A stretch of 50,019 bases of DNA. It comes from Blastopirellula sp. (lineage in GTDB: Bacteria; Planctomycetota; Planctomycetia; Pirellulales; Pirellulaceae). The DNA is taken from assembly GCA_002733575.1 (NCBI GenBank), contig NVWB01000025.1, forward strand, positions 1 to 50,019. Reading direction: 5' to 3'. The notes below the pieces were generated by a model. The model made no database searches. It saw only the letters and a program-made list of their open reading frames with translations, and was not told the DNA's origin. Shown here piece after piece: positions 42,134 through 50,019 of the stretch (position 1 is its first letter; every line of letters begins with the position of its first letter). The translations under genes and the position numbers were made by a program.

Positions 42134-43783
42134 TTACAGCGGTTTCTTCAGAATTACTAGCGGGGTGGTTAAAGGGTCGGCATGCACATCGCCTTTGGCT
42201 TCTGTGAGTAGACGCTGTAATTCTGTTCGCATTTCTTTTAGTTTCTCTTGATGGTTTGGATCGGATGCTAAGTTGTTCGATTCCTCGGGATCGTCGGTGA
42301 TATAAAACAGTTCTTCATAGTCGGGCTTTTCACCTTCCAGAGAAGAGTTTAGCCAGTTGCGATACATCGCGGCATGTTTGGGAGATACTTTATATCGAGC
42401 GTCCCCTTCGACATTCTCAAACGCTTTTCGATCGGTTGCAAAATAGCGAATGTATTTCCAGTCTTTACTTCTCGCACTTTCGCAACGAGGAACACCAAAA
42501 ATCGTAGACCACAGGTTTTCAGCAAACGCATATTCTCGCCAACCGGTGTTGTTTCCTGATAGCACATCGGTAAGGCTACTGCCTTGCATAGTGTTGGGCC
42601 GTTTGACGCCAGCGAAATCCAAGATCGTTGGGGCGATGTCGACAGACAGTACAAGGTCGGTAAGTCGAGTACCACGCTCGGTTCTGTTTTGTCTAGGGTC
42701 CATGATGATCATGGGGATTTTGAGACAGGTGTCGTAGTTCAAGGACTTGCCGCCCAATCCAAACTCGCCGTGCATGATTCCATGGTCTGAGGCATAAATA
42801 ATGATAGTGTTATCGGCAACTCCATGTTCGGCCAGTTGTTGACGAAGTTCACCTACCAGCCGATCAATCCCGGTGATGGTTTGGTACTCGCGTACATAGC
42901 GTTCACGCAATAGTTCAGGCGTATCGACATAGGCATAACTGGGTTGACGATATTGTGTGTAAAGAACATCAGCAGGCAGCTTGGGAGTTTTAATATCATC
43001 CTTGGCGACATAAGTTGAAGGCAGAGGAATTTCAGCCAACTTGTCTCTGTATTTTGTTCGATAAAGAATCGGATCAGTCGGTCGCATTTTCATCGTGCTT
43101 GTGCCAGCATTATGCGGAAGATTAAAACAATAGCTCAGGCAAAATGGCTGATCTTTAGGGCGTGATTTCAGGAAGGTAATCGCACCATCGATGAACTTGC
43201 TGTTCGGATTAAGGAAGCTGGCTGCGCCTTCGGCGATGATTTCGATCTGGGTATCTGATTTTGCGGCATCAAAGATTTTATGTTTTATCTTCGGGTAAAA
43301 GTATAAGTGGCCGTGGCCTGCGTAGAAGAAATCGAAACTATTATCGATCAAGCCCGTTTTGTAACCTTGCGTGCCAATGGGGACATGGTTTTTGCCAACA
43401 TACCCTGTAAAGTAGCCTGCTTTTTTTAATAACACGGGGTAACTTTTCTGCCACGCTTTTTTTGCCATCGTGGTGCCAGAATTAAAATTAATACCGTGGC
43501 GACGTTCGTATTGGCCTAGAAAATAACAGGCTCTGCTAGGCGTACAAATTGCACTAGTGACAAATGCGTTTTCAAAAAGAACGCCATCTTTTGCAAGTTG
43601 GTCGATATTGGGCGTTTCGACAATGGAGTTGCCCATGCACGCTAGTGAATCGGCACGTTGATCGTCGGTTAATAAGAAGATGATATTCGGGCGATCATCA
43701 GACAGAGCCGGATTGTTGACCGTTATTGATATCAACAATAAACATAATGGCAGAATAAATCGATTCATGGCGGTTGCGTTCAT
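42134..43783 (-). CDS. Exported sulfatase (arylsulfatase-type)
   Basis: This 549-residue enzyme has a signal peptide (about 1-28). The sulfatase signature C80-T-P-S-R contains the Cys that anaerobic or aerobic maturation converts to formylglycine. Asp40-Asp41 (LLTDDQRADS) bind the metal, as do residues in IYASDHGIMHGEFGLGGKS. It should cleave sulfate esters from polysaccharides, a common planctomycete activity. Two ATGs are possible, at 43783 and 43768, and both keep the signal peptide. The neighbouring DUF1501 gene is convergent, and no sulfatase-modifying factor gene is visible. Copy C of the dispersed element follows the stop codon. Confidence 0.92.
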   Translation of the reverse strand: MNATAMNRFILPLCLLLISITVNNPALSDDRPNIIFLLTDDQRADSLACMGNSIVETPNIDQLAKDGVLFENAFVTSAICTPSRACYFLGQYERRHGINFNSGTTMAKKAWQKSYPVLLKKAGYFTGYVGKNHVPIGTQGYKTGLIDNSFDFFYAGHGHLYFYPKIKHKIFDAAKSDTQIEIIAEGAASFLNPNSKFIDGAITFLKSRPKDQPFCLSYCFNLPHNAGTSTMKMRPTDPILYRTKYRDKLAEIPLPSTYVAKDDIKTPKLPADVLYTQYRQPSYAYVDTPELLRERYVREYQTITGIDRLVGELRQQLAEHGVADNTIIIYASDHGIMHGEFGLGGKSLNYDTCLKIPMIIMDPRQNRTERGTRLTDLVLSVDIAPTILDFAGVKRPNTMQGSSLTDVLSGNNTGWREYAFAENLWSTIFGVPRCESARSKDWKYIRYFATDRKAFENVEGDARYKVSPKHAAMYRNWLNSSLEGEKPDYEELFYITDDPEESNNLASDPNHQEKLKEMRTELQRLLTEAKGDVHADPLTTPLVILKKPL

Positions 43784-44028
43784 TAAAAGTCCGTAGGAAT
43801 TGATTCGGAGTGGAACATTCTAGCATGACAAGAAACTGTTATTCTATGCTTTCATTCACACTCTATGAATAGGGCCAAAGATTCGCCCGTTTTGATTAGA
43901 TTCTATTCGCTTTTTCGCCTTGCAGGGCGTATGATACGGAAAGATCAATCGATGGCCTTTTTTGGGAGTTCCAAGGCAATCTTCTGCTCTACTCATCTCA
44001 CAAGGATTATCTCACAAGGGGAGTTCCT

Positions 44029-44976
44029 ATGAAGGTCAACAATTGGACGCACAGGTTTCTGTTACTGGGAATGCTATTCTCTTTCACTGCTGCAGTGCTA
44101 ATGGCTACTGTATTGATGTCTACTGCGGTTATTGCTCAAGAAAATCAATCACTTCGCTGGCGCGGATGTGGAATTTCTAAAAACGCTTTTATGGAATCAT
44201 GTGCAGAGGCTTATCAGAAAGATACGAATATTTCCGTTTTACTTTCTGGCGGCGGTGCAACCTTGGGCATTGAAGCAGCCGCCGAAGGAGGCGCGGATAT
44301 CGGGGGCACTTGCCGTGCGTGCTTGAAGAGCCGTAAAGAAAACGAACTCGATGTCAAACTAGCGATTGTCGCCTGGGATGCGTTAGTTGCTGTTGTACAC
44401 CCTAGTAACCCAGTCAGTAATATCACCCGCGAACAAGTTCGCCAGGTGTTGCAGCAAAAAATTACGAACTGGAAAGAACTAGGCGGCCTTGATGCTCGAA
44501 TTGTGGTCGTGGTACGCCGTGGCAAAGTCAGCGGCGTAGGGTACTGTACACGACTGCTAATACTTGAAGATTATGATGCCGACTATGGACCAACAGCTGT
44601 ACGGTTGAATTCAAGTGGTCCGGTGGAAAAACTTGTGGAGCGACAACCGAATGCCATCGCTATCACGGGAGTCTCTAGTGCAAAAAAACGAGAATTAAAG
44701 GTATTGTCGATTGATGGAAAAAAACCAACAGTTGCGAATATCGGATCGGGCGACTATCCGTATTATCGCCCCTTATACATTGCATATAAGCCTCAGAAGA
44801 ATTTGTCCGCATCAAAATTCGTTGAGTGGTTACTGAGCCCTAAAGGGCAGACCGTGATTCAAGAGCAGGGGACTGTCACTTTACAGCAAGGCAAAAAATT
44901 GGGTTCGTTATATAAACACTACGAAGATGTCAATCAGATCACTAATTACGCGATGATATCACACTCTTCACCTTGA
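44029..44976 (+). CDS. PstS-like periplasmic substrate-binding protein
   Basis: This 315-residue exported protein has a long signal region (about 1-37). The binding-protein fold is seen in RGCGISKNAFMESCAEAY, VLLSGGGATLGIEAAAEGGADIGG, AIVAWDALVAVVHPSNPVSNI, and KITNWKELGGLDARIVVVVRR, a pattern close to PstS-type phosphate-binding proteins. A strong ribosome-binding site, AGGGGAG (44017-44023), lies 5 bases before the ATG. A tandem copy of TCTCACAAGG sits just upstream. No permease or ATPase gene follows; instead a hybrid histidine kinase starts 67 bases later. It is more likely a sensor partner than a transport component (inference). Confidence 0.87.
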   Translation: MKVNNWTHRFLLLGMLFSFTAAVLMATVLMSTAVIAQENQSLRWRGCGISKNAFMESCAEAYQKDTNISVLLSGGGATLGIEAAAEGGADIGGTCRACLKSRKENELDVKLAIVAWDALVAVVHPSNPVSNITREQVRQVLQQKITNWKELGGLDARIVVVVRRGKVSGVGYCTRLLILEDYDADYGPTAVRLNSSGPVEKLVERQPNAIAITGVSSAKKRELKVLSIDGKKPTVANIGSGDYPYYRPLYIAYKPQKNLSASKFVEWLLSPKGQTVIQEQGTVTLQQGKKLGSLYKHYEDVNQITNYAMISHSSP

Positions 44977-45043
44977 TCAGTGAATGCTGTCCTGGTACGA
45001 ACTTTCACTATTCAATCACATTCTTTACTAAGGGCAATCGCAG

Positions 45044-48000
45044 ATGAGCAGTTTTCGACGAATCATGTTCTTCGTGCTATTGCCTGTCTTTCTGATCATG
45101 GTCTTAGCGACCACGGTTTACCATTATTATGGGAAAGATATTGCCTACAAAGACTCACAGCGGCAGATTGAAGCAGCCGCTGACCTTACATCCGAATTAA
45201 TTCAGCGCGAATTGAACCGAGTGGATGATTCATTGCGGTCCGTTGTGTTCCAGGAGCCACTGTATAACTACCAGATGTTTTTGAACGCAGGGCTGCAAGA
45301 TGAAGCGGAAAATAATCGGCTTGAAATTGAACATGCCATGGTACGTCTGGCCAGTTCTGATGAAAAAATAAAAAGTATCGAACTATACAATGCTGAGGGT
45401 GAAAGGTTTGTGGCTATTGAGGATGGGAAACGAACTTTAGCTCAAAAAAATGCCAGCGAATTGGATTGGTTCACTGAAACGATTGAAAAGAAATCGACTG
45501 TAAAGTTTACAGAGAACGGCAGCATTAGAGTCAGTAGGGCCCGGCGACAAGGAAAGCAATTTACAGGCACCGTCGCAACGCTAGTATATGATTTTCAACA
45601 AGCGTTTTCGGAGAACGCCACATTTGCAACCCGACATCTTGAGGATATCGAAATCACGGTTCTCGATGATCAAGGTGAAATTCGATTTCATCATCGTTCG
45701 CTATTAAATGGGAATGACGATGGTCTTGAATCGACTGTTCCCATCGAGTTACTGTCAGGGGCAGTTCGTCTTCGCCAATCTAGCAGAGCGGCGTTAGCAA
45801 CTTTTCAACATGCAGAATACACCCTTTTTGCGGCACTTGGATTTGTGACTCTAGGGATACTTGTCATCGCCGCGATTGGCACACAGTTTGTCGTGAAAGA
45901 TATCTCAGCGACTCAACAATCGGCCGATAGTGCGAACGCCGAGTTGATGGCTAACATTACCAAACTGAAAGAGTCGGAATCTAAAATCCGTAACCTTGCA
46001 GATCGAACTCGCATGATTATCGACACCGCCTATGAAGCATTTGTGGCGATCAACCGGGAAGGAACCATTATCGACTGGAATCCTCAGGCTGAAGTGATGT
46101 TTGGATGGTCGAGAAAGGAAGCTTTGGGACGCAATGTTCGGGAAACCATAATTCCCGAAGAGTATAGAGAAGCGCACCAACAAGGATTAGAACGATATTT
46201 GGCCACTGGTGAGGGCAAGGTACTGAATCAATTTTTAGAACTCACTGGTTTGAGAAAAGATGGAACGATTTTTTCCGTTGAATTGACAATTACGCCGGTT
46301 AACATGGGTGGGGAATTATTGTTCCACGCGTTTCTCCATGATATCACGAAACGGATAGAAACTCATAAAGCGCTTGAATTAGAAAAATATCTGTTGAAGA
46401 GCTTAATGGACAATGTCCCAGACAGTATTTTCTTTAAAGACCGCAATAGTTGTTTTATTCGCGTCAATAAATATCTGGCAGATCGTAATTGTGATGGCGA
46501 TGTCGAGGGGGCTATTGGGAAATCGGACTTTGATTTTTTTACGGAAGAACATGCGAGACCAGCTTTTGAAGATGAGCAACACATTATTGAAACGGGTGAA
46601 CCGATTGTTGCCAAAGAAGAAAAAGAGACCTGGGCCGATGGTCGGGCTGATCACTGGGTATTAACCACCAAATTGCCACTACGTGACGAGGAGGGAAAAA
46701 TTGTTGGCACCTTTGGTATAACGCATGATATCACCAGCCGTAAATTGGCCGAACAACAACTCCAAAAGGCGAAGGAAAACGCTGAAGCGGCGAAAGAAGT
46801 GGCCGATATTGCCAATCAAGCGAAGAGCGAATTCTTGGCCATCATGAGCCACGAGATCCGAACGCCCATGAATGCCATTATCGGCATGACCGAGTTAGTG
46901 CTTGATACCGAACTTGAACCGACTCAACGTAGCTATTTGAATTTAGTTGCAGAGTCTTCGCACTCACTACTCGTGATCATCAACCAGATTCTGGATTTCT
47001 CAAAAATCGAGGCCGGCAAGCTAGAGTTCGATCCTATTGACTTTGATCTCCGTGAAGAAATTGGTACAGCCTTGAAAGCATTTGGACTGCGTGCTTCGGA
47101 TAAAAAATTAGAGCTTGCTTGGCATGTTCATCCAGATATTCCTCAATGGATTCGAGGAGATTTGGCAAGGCTCAGGCAAATGATTGTCAACCTTGTTGGA
47201 AATGCCATTAAATTCACCGACATCGGGGAAGTGGTGGTTGATGTAAAAACCGAGAGTCGTTCTGACCCAATACTCTGCTTACTATTTAGCGTTAAGGACA
47301 CCGGGCTCGGCATCCCTGATCATAAACAAGAAAGCATTTTTTCGCCCTTTAAACAGGCAGACATGTCGACCACCAGGAAGCATGGAGGAACTGGTTTAGG
47401 GCTTGCAATCACATCCAAATTAGCGGAATCCATGGGCGGACGAGTTTGGGTAGATAGTGAACCGGGTGTGGGGAGCAACTTCCAGTTTACAGCCAATTTT
47501 GAAACTTGCGAGCAACAAGGGAAAAAGGAAGATTTGACTGGTTTTTCAATTCTCGTGGTAGATGACAATCGAACGAGCCGAACCATTTTGACCGAAATGA
47601 TGGAGCTTTGGAAGATCTCAGTCAATGTGGTTCCTAGCGGCGAGAAGGCGATTGAGTATCTGAAAATTGTCGTTGATCAGAACAAACCGCTTCCCTTAGT
47701 GATTAGTGACGTCAACATGCCTGGCATGAGCGGGTTTATGTTGGCAGAACGCTTGCGAGCTTTGCCAGAACTAAAAGAGATCAAAATCATCATGCTGACT
47801 TCCGGCAGGCAAAAGGGAGAGCTTACCCACTGTAAGGAACTCGGAGTTCAAGAACGCTTAATGAAGCCAGTCAAGCAATCGGAGTTATGGAATGCAATTC
47901 TCCATGCGACTGATGGCAAGCCAGCAAAAGATCATCTTGCTGTTCAGGCGGCTCAAGAAGAAGAGATGACCGAGATCAAGTCCCTCAACATCTTACTTGC

Positions 48001-48358
48001 AGAGGATGGTAAAGCAAATCAAATGTTAGCGGTTGCTCTTCTCAAAAAATGGGGACATCAAGTCACAGTGGCTGAAAATGGTGCCAAGGCAATTGACTCA
48101 TTAAAAAACGGTGCCTTTGATCTAATCCTGATGGATGTGCAAATGCCCGTTTTAGATGGATTAGAAGCAACACGTAAAATTCGTGAAAACGAAAAGACAT
48201 CGGGCAAACATATCCCGATTGTGGCAATGACCGCCGGAGCCATGAAGGGAGATCGAGAACGATGTTTGGATTCAGGCATGGATGATTACATTACCAAACC
48301 GGTACGCAAACAGGCCTTGTATCAAGCAATCAGCAAGCTCTTTGTTAGTCAAGATTAG
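45044..48358 (+). CDS. Hybrid sensor histidine kinase with two PAS and two receiver domains
   Basis: This 1104-residue membrane kinase has a first helix at about 7-28, a periplasmic region of about 230 residues, and a second helix at about 260-285. Two PAS domains follow at about 320-440 and 449-570. The H-box is in [10 protein letters not shown] (His about 602). ATPase boxes are GNAIKFT (about 718), DTGLGIPD and [10 protein letters not shown] (about 779). Two receiver domains follow: about 836-955 with ISDVNMPG (Asp about 888), and about 980-1100 with [11 protein letters not shown] (Asp about 1030). No DNA-binding output domain is present. It is probably cotranscribed with the PstS-like gene, suggesting that the bound ligand is sensed across the membrane (inference). 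Confidence 0.92.
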   Translation: MSSFRRIMFFVLLPVFLIMVLATTVYHYYGKDIAYKDSQRQIEAAADLTSELIQRELNRVDDSLRSVVFQEPLYNYQMFLNAGLQDEAENNRLEIEHAMVRLASSDEKIKSIELYNAEGERFVAIEDGKRTLAQKNASELDWFTETIEKKSTVKFTENGSIRVSRARRQGKQFTGTVATLVYDFQQAFSENATFATRHLEDIEITVLDDQGEIRFHHRSLLNGNDDGLESTVPIELLSGAVRLRQSSRAALATFQHAEYTLFAALGFVTLGILVIAAIGTQFVVKDISATQQSADSANAELMANITKLKESESKIRNLADRTRMIIDTAYEAFVAINREGTIIDWNPQAEVMFGWSRKEALGRNVRETIIPEEYREAHQQGLERYLATGEGKVLNQFLELTGLRKDGTIFSVELTITPVNMGGELLFHAFLHDITKRIETHKALELEKYLLKSLMDNVPDSIFFKDRNSCFIRVNKYLADRNCDGDVEGAIGKSDFDFFTEEHARPAFEDEQHIIETGEPIVAKEEKETWADGRADHWVLTTKLPLRDEEGKIVGTFGITHDITSRKLAEQQLQKAKENAEAAKEVADIANQAKSEFLAIMSHEIRTPMNAIIGMTELVLDTELEPTQRSYLNLVAESSHSLLVIINQILDFSKIEAGKLEFDPIDFDLREEIGTALKAFGLRASDKKLELAWHVHPDIPQWIRGDLARLRQMIVNLVGNAIKFTDIGEVVVDVKTESRSDPILCLLFSVKDTGLGIPDHKQESIFSPFKQADMSTTRKHGGTGLGLAITSKLAESMGGRVWVDSEPGVGSNFQFTANFETCEQQGKKEDLTGFSILVVDDNRTSRTILTEMMELWKISVNVVPSGEKAIEYLKIVVDQNKPLPLVISDVNMPGMSGFMLAERLRALPELKEIKIIMLTSGRQKGELTHCKELGVQERLMKPVKQSELWNAILHATDGKPAKDHLAVQAAQEEEMTEIKSLNILLAEDGKANQMLAVALLKKWGHQVTVAENGAKAIDSLKNGAFDLILMDVQMPVLDGLEATRKIRENEKTSGKHIPIVAMTAGAMKGDRERCLDSGMDDYITKPVRKQALYQAISKLFVSQD

Positions 48359-48379
48359 CTAAGGATACATTGCGGTAGG

Positions 48380-49543
48380 TTATCGTTGCATTGACGGCGC
48401 GGTAGAGCTAAGCAACACAGATGTGGCAGCGGAACGAACATCTTTGTCTTGATCTTTTCGAAGCAAATTAAGCCAAAATCGCGGATTAGCGCCCGCTATC
48501 GTTGGAAGATCAATCACAAATTGAAGTCGAGTTTGCAGATCGGGATCAACGGCCCTATAAGCCAGTTCTAGTTCGCGTTGTTCAAAATTTCGCTGAGATA
48601 ATTCTTGCTCTGCTTGTTGTATGACTGCTTCCCGTGAATCATTCAGCAAGTGCATCACGTTGATGGTTGGCCAACGAGAAATATCTTGAGGCACCTGGGG
48701 TAACTGTTCATCGGTCAGTAATTGCGGTGGACCAGGAGGTGTAGGAGACATCACAGGCGTAGTGGTAATTTTCCTTAAACCTGAATTCGTATCATCCACA
48801 GGCAAAGGCAAAGGCGAACTCTCAATCGTTGGATCAGGCAAAGCTGCTGGCAAAGAAGTCACACTCGGGGGCTCGGGAATCCGCGGAACAATCGCAGGTG
48901 GGCTGACACCCAAATTACCACCATACAGCGGCGGAACAGTGTCTTGAGTCAGGATGGATGGAATGCTGGAATCTAAGGTCGATTCTTGTAAGTCTCGCTG
49001 AGCGATGTATTCAGCCGTTAAACGTTGCAGCTCAGTCTCAGGTGTTTCTTGAGTTGGAACTGCTCTCAAGATAGTTTCTCCATACATCGTATATTTCATT
49101 TGCTGCTGTGGAGAAAAAGAGAATCTCCAGCTCATCAATGTGGTTGACCGATCAACCACATAGGCTTGGGTCGATGGACCAAAAGATTCGATATTGCTTG
49201 AGAGTTCTTGCATTAACTCAAGAGCGTCTGCTTGAAACAATTCGGCTTCGACAGATTCCCAAGTCTTAATTTGATCATCCAAGACGCGTCTTGCTGCCAT
49301 CGAGAGTGATAGCTGCTTGCTGTTTAGGGCACGAACTAAATCTGCTTGCGGATTGCTTGAGACAATTAAATGCTTTCTTAAACTAAACTCTACATCCGTA
49401 TTGTCATCACTGGTAACGTGATCCCAGCTAGAGCTTTCAATTGCTTGTTGACCAAAGACAACGATCGCAATACACGCTGATAGAACCAAAAGCACTGCGA
49501 GCCCAATTTGAACCCTAGTTGATGTAAAGAATTGTTGATTCAT
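48380..49543 (-). CDS. Hypothetical membrane-anchored protein with a proline-rich middle and HEAT-like C-terminus
   Basis: About 387 residues from the ATG at 49543, which has a GGA 9 bases upstream; an ATG at 49549 is two codons further up. A signal anchor covers about 10-30. Residues about 60-180 form a soluble region with no recognised family. Residues about 200-290 are Pro-, Leu- and Thr-rich and probably disordered. The C-terminal part (about 300-385) has short helical units such as REAVIQQAEQELSQ and VRSAATSVLLSS that resemble HEAT-like repeats. It is convergent with the hybrid kinase gene, with 21 bases between the stops. Function is unknown. Confidence 0.7.
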   Translation of the reverse strand: MNQQFFTSTRVQIGLAVLLVLSACIAIVVFGQQAIESSSWDHVTSDDNTDVEFSLRKHLIVSSNPQADLVRALNSKQLSLSMAARRVLDDQIKTWESVEAELFQADALELMQELSSNIESFGPSTQAYVVDRSTTLMSWRFSFSPQQQMKYTMYGETILRAVPTQETPETELQRLTAEYIAQRDLQESTLDSSIPSILTQDTVPPLYGGNLGVSPPAIVPRIPEPPSVTSLPAALPDPTIESSPLPLPVDDTNSGLRKITTTPVMSPTPPGPPQLLTDEQLPQVPQDISRWPTINVMHLLNDSREAVIQQAEQELSQRNFEQRELELAYRAVDPDLQTRLQFVIDLPTIAGANPRFWLNLLRKDQDKDVRSAATSVLLSSTAPSMQR

Positions 49544-49900
49544 TGGCATTTATCCATGTCAAAAGCGATACACTCAGAACAGTTGAATTCAGAGGTTTAT
49601 AAACGAATGGGCATGATAGAGATTCCCACGATGGATTCAAGTGCAATCATGAGTCCAAAAACCACTTGCTAGCAGTGAATCAGTTTGAATTCCGCAGGAA
49701 TTAGAGTGTGGAACCAAGCGATGAAAATCCGAATAATCCTTAAGACCTGAACAAGTTACCATACCGGTACGCTTGTGAAGGGCTTTTAGTCTTCATAATT
49801 CAAATGTTGGCCGGGGGGCAAATGAAGCGACACCTTCAAAATTGCAGCGATTTCAATCAATCGAACAAGGTTCTGTCGAGCTTCCGCAGTTATCGAACCT
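49544..49900. other. Intergenic gap before the lepA-like start
   Basis: No gene is supported. A small hairpin, AATTCC-GCA-GGAATT (49688-49702), lies in it. A 60-codon minus-strand frame at 49786-49968 overlaps the lepA-like start and has no family resemblance, so I treat it as a shadow. The promoter of the gene that starts near 49901 should lie here. Confidence 0.4.
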
Positions 49901-50019
49901 ATGTCACATCGATATTTGCGCTGACACGCGCACATAGACCATGGTAAAAGTACCTTGGCTGATCGCATGCTTGAGGTAACAAATACCGTTGCAGATCGAA
50001 AGATGCGAGACCAGTTGTT
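49901..50019 (+). pseudogene. lepA: lepA (elongation factor 4) N-terminal fragment, frame interrupted
   Basis: From about 49928 the plus strand encodes [15 protein letters not shown] followed by [15 protein letters not shown], matching the P-loop and next helix of LepA, the back-translocating ribosomal GTPase. The usual LepA N-terminus is M-x-x-I-R-N-F-x-I-I before A-H-I-D. Here the in-frame ATG (49901) gives M-S-H-R-Y-L-R, then a TGA at 49922-49924. In the neighbouring frame the same bases read F-A-L, as in some LepA proteins, so a small indel is likely. It could be a decayed copy, a sequencing error, or a gene with an unseen start. The rest lies beyond the edge. Confidence 0.6.

Noticed and set aside
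43995..44019. Two copies of TCTCACAAGG before the PstS-like gene
   Set aside because: Only two units and close to a ribosome-binding site; more likely a small local duplication than a CRISPR or regulatory array.
49786..49968. Minus-strand frame of 60 codons at the right edge
   Set aside because: It runs antisense through the lepA-like P-loop, which is the far better match.

Overview
The window looks like chromosomal DNA of a low-GC member of the Planctomycetota, probably a Pirellulales-like marine lineage (inference). The signs are a DUF1501 protein with a Tat signal, a CxPSR sulfatase, an NHL-repeat lipoprotein, a MoxR/DUF58/vWA cluster, membrane-anchored Gfo/Idh/MocA proteins, a VKOR-DsbA fusion, and weak or absent Shine-Dalgarno sites with several TTG/GTG starts. 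I see no phage, plasmid, insertion sequence, CRISPR array, tRNA or rRNA.

Layout. Positions 1-2324 (minus) carry a Sua5/TsaC-type protein fused to a YwlE-type phosphatase, then rpiB, then a conserved hypothetical gene running off the left edge; the order resembles ywlC-ywlE-ywlF of Bacillus. An NHL-repeat lipoprotein follows (2757-3713, plus), then a four-gene vWA/MoxR/DUF58/BatA-like operon (4071-11195, plus). The block 11567-21814 (minus) holds a membrane metallophosphoesterase, a PAS-GAF-receiver protein, a degenerate retropepsin-like protein, a TerB-like protein, and a uvrA / hypothetical / MoeB-like operon. After gdhA (plus) come thiL-tsaE, an HtrA-type protease, a lipoprotein and a degenerate Gfo/Idh/MocA membrane protein (all minus). 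A VKOR-DsbA disulfide-forming protein (28803-30017, plus) ends in a strong terminator and a hairpin-rich gap. The block 30494-37871 (minus) carries a GNAT protein, a Rieske protein, a lipid A-type acyltransferase, a Gfo/Idh/MocA oxidoreductase, a CPBP protease, pgsA and rimO. From 38128 (plus) lie an alpha/alpha-toroid protein with a CxxCH motif, a GDSL esterase and a DUF1501 protein; a sulfatase is on the minus strand. The right end has a PstS-like binding protein paired with a hybrid histidine kinase (plus), a hypothetical protein (minus), and an interrupted lepA start at the edge.

Functional links. Two t6A tRNA-modification proteins (TsaC/Sua5-type and TsaE) are in the window but far apart. 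Periplasmic folding and quality control is represented by the VKOR-DsbA fusion and the HtrA protease. The binding-protein/kinase pair looks like a dedicated sensory unit.

The most interesting non-coding signal is a dispersed element of about 265-270 bp. It has two full copies (11265-11534 and 36199-36462) and one 3' fragment (42022-42118), all in the same orientation and all ending 15-47 bp past the stop codon of a minus-strand gene. Its stems are conserved, with a compensatory base change and loop-only variation between copies, which suggests selection on structure. The other notable signals are the interrupted lepA start at the right edge, the hairpin-dense gap after the VKOR gene, and the Sua5-YwlE fusion.
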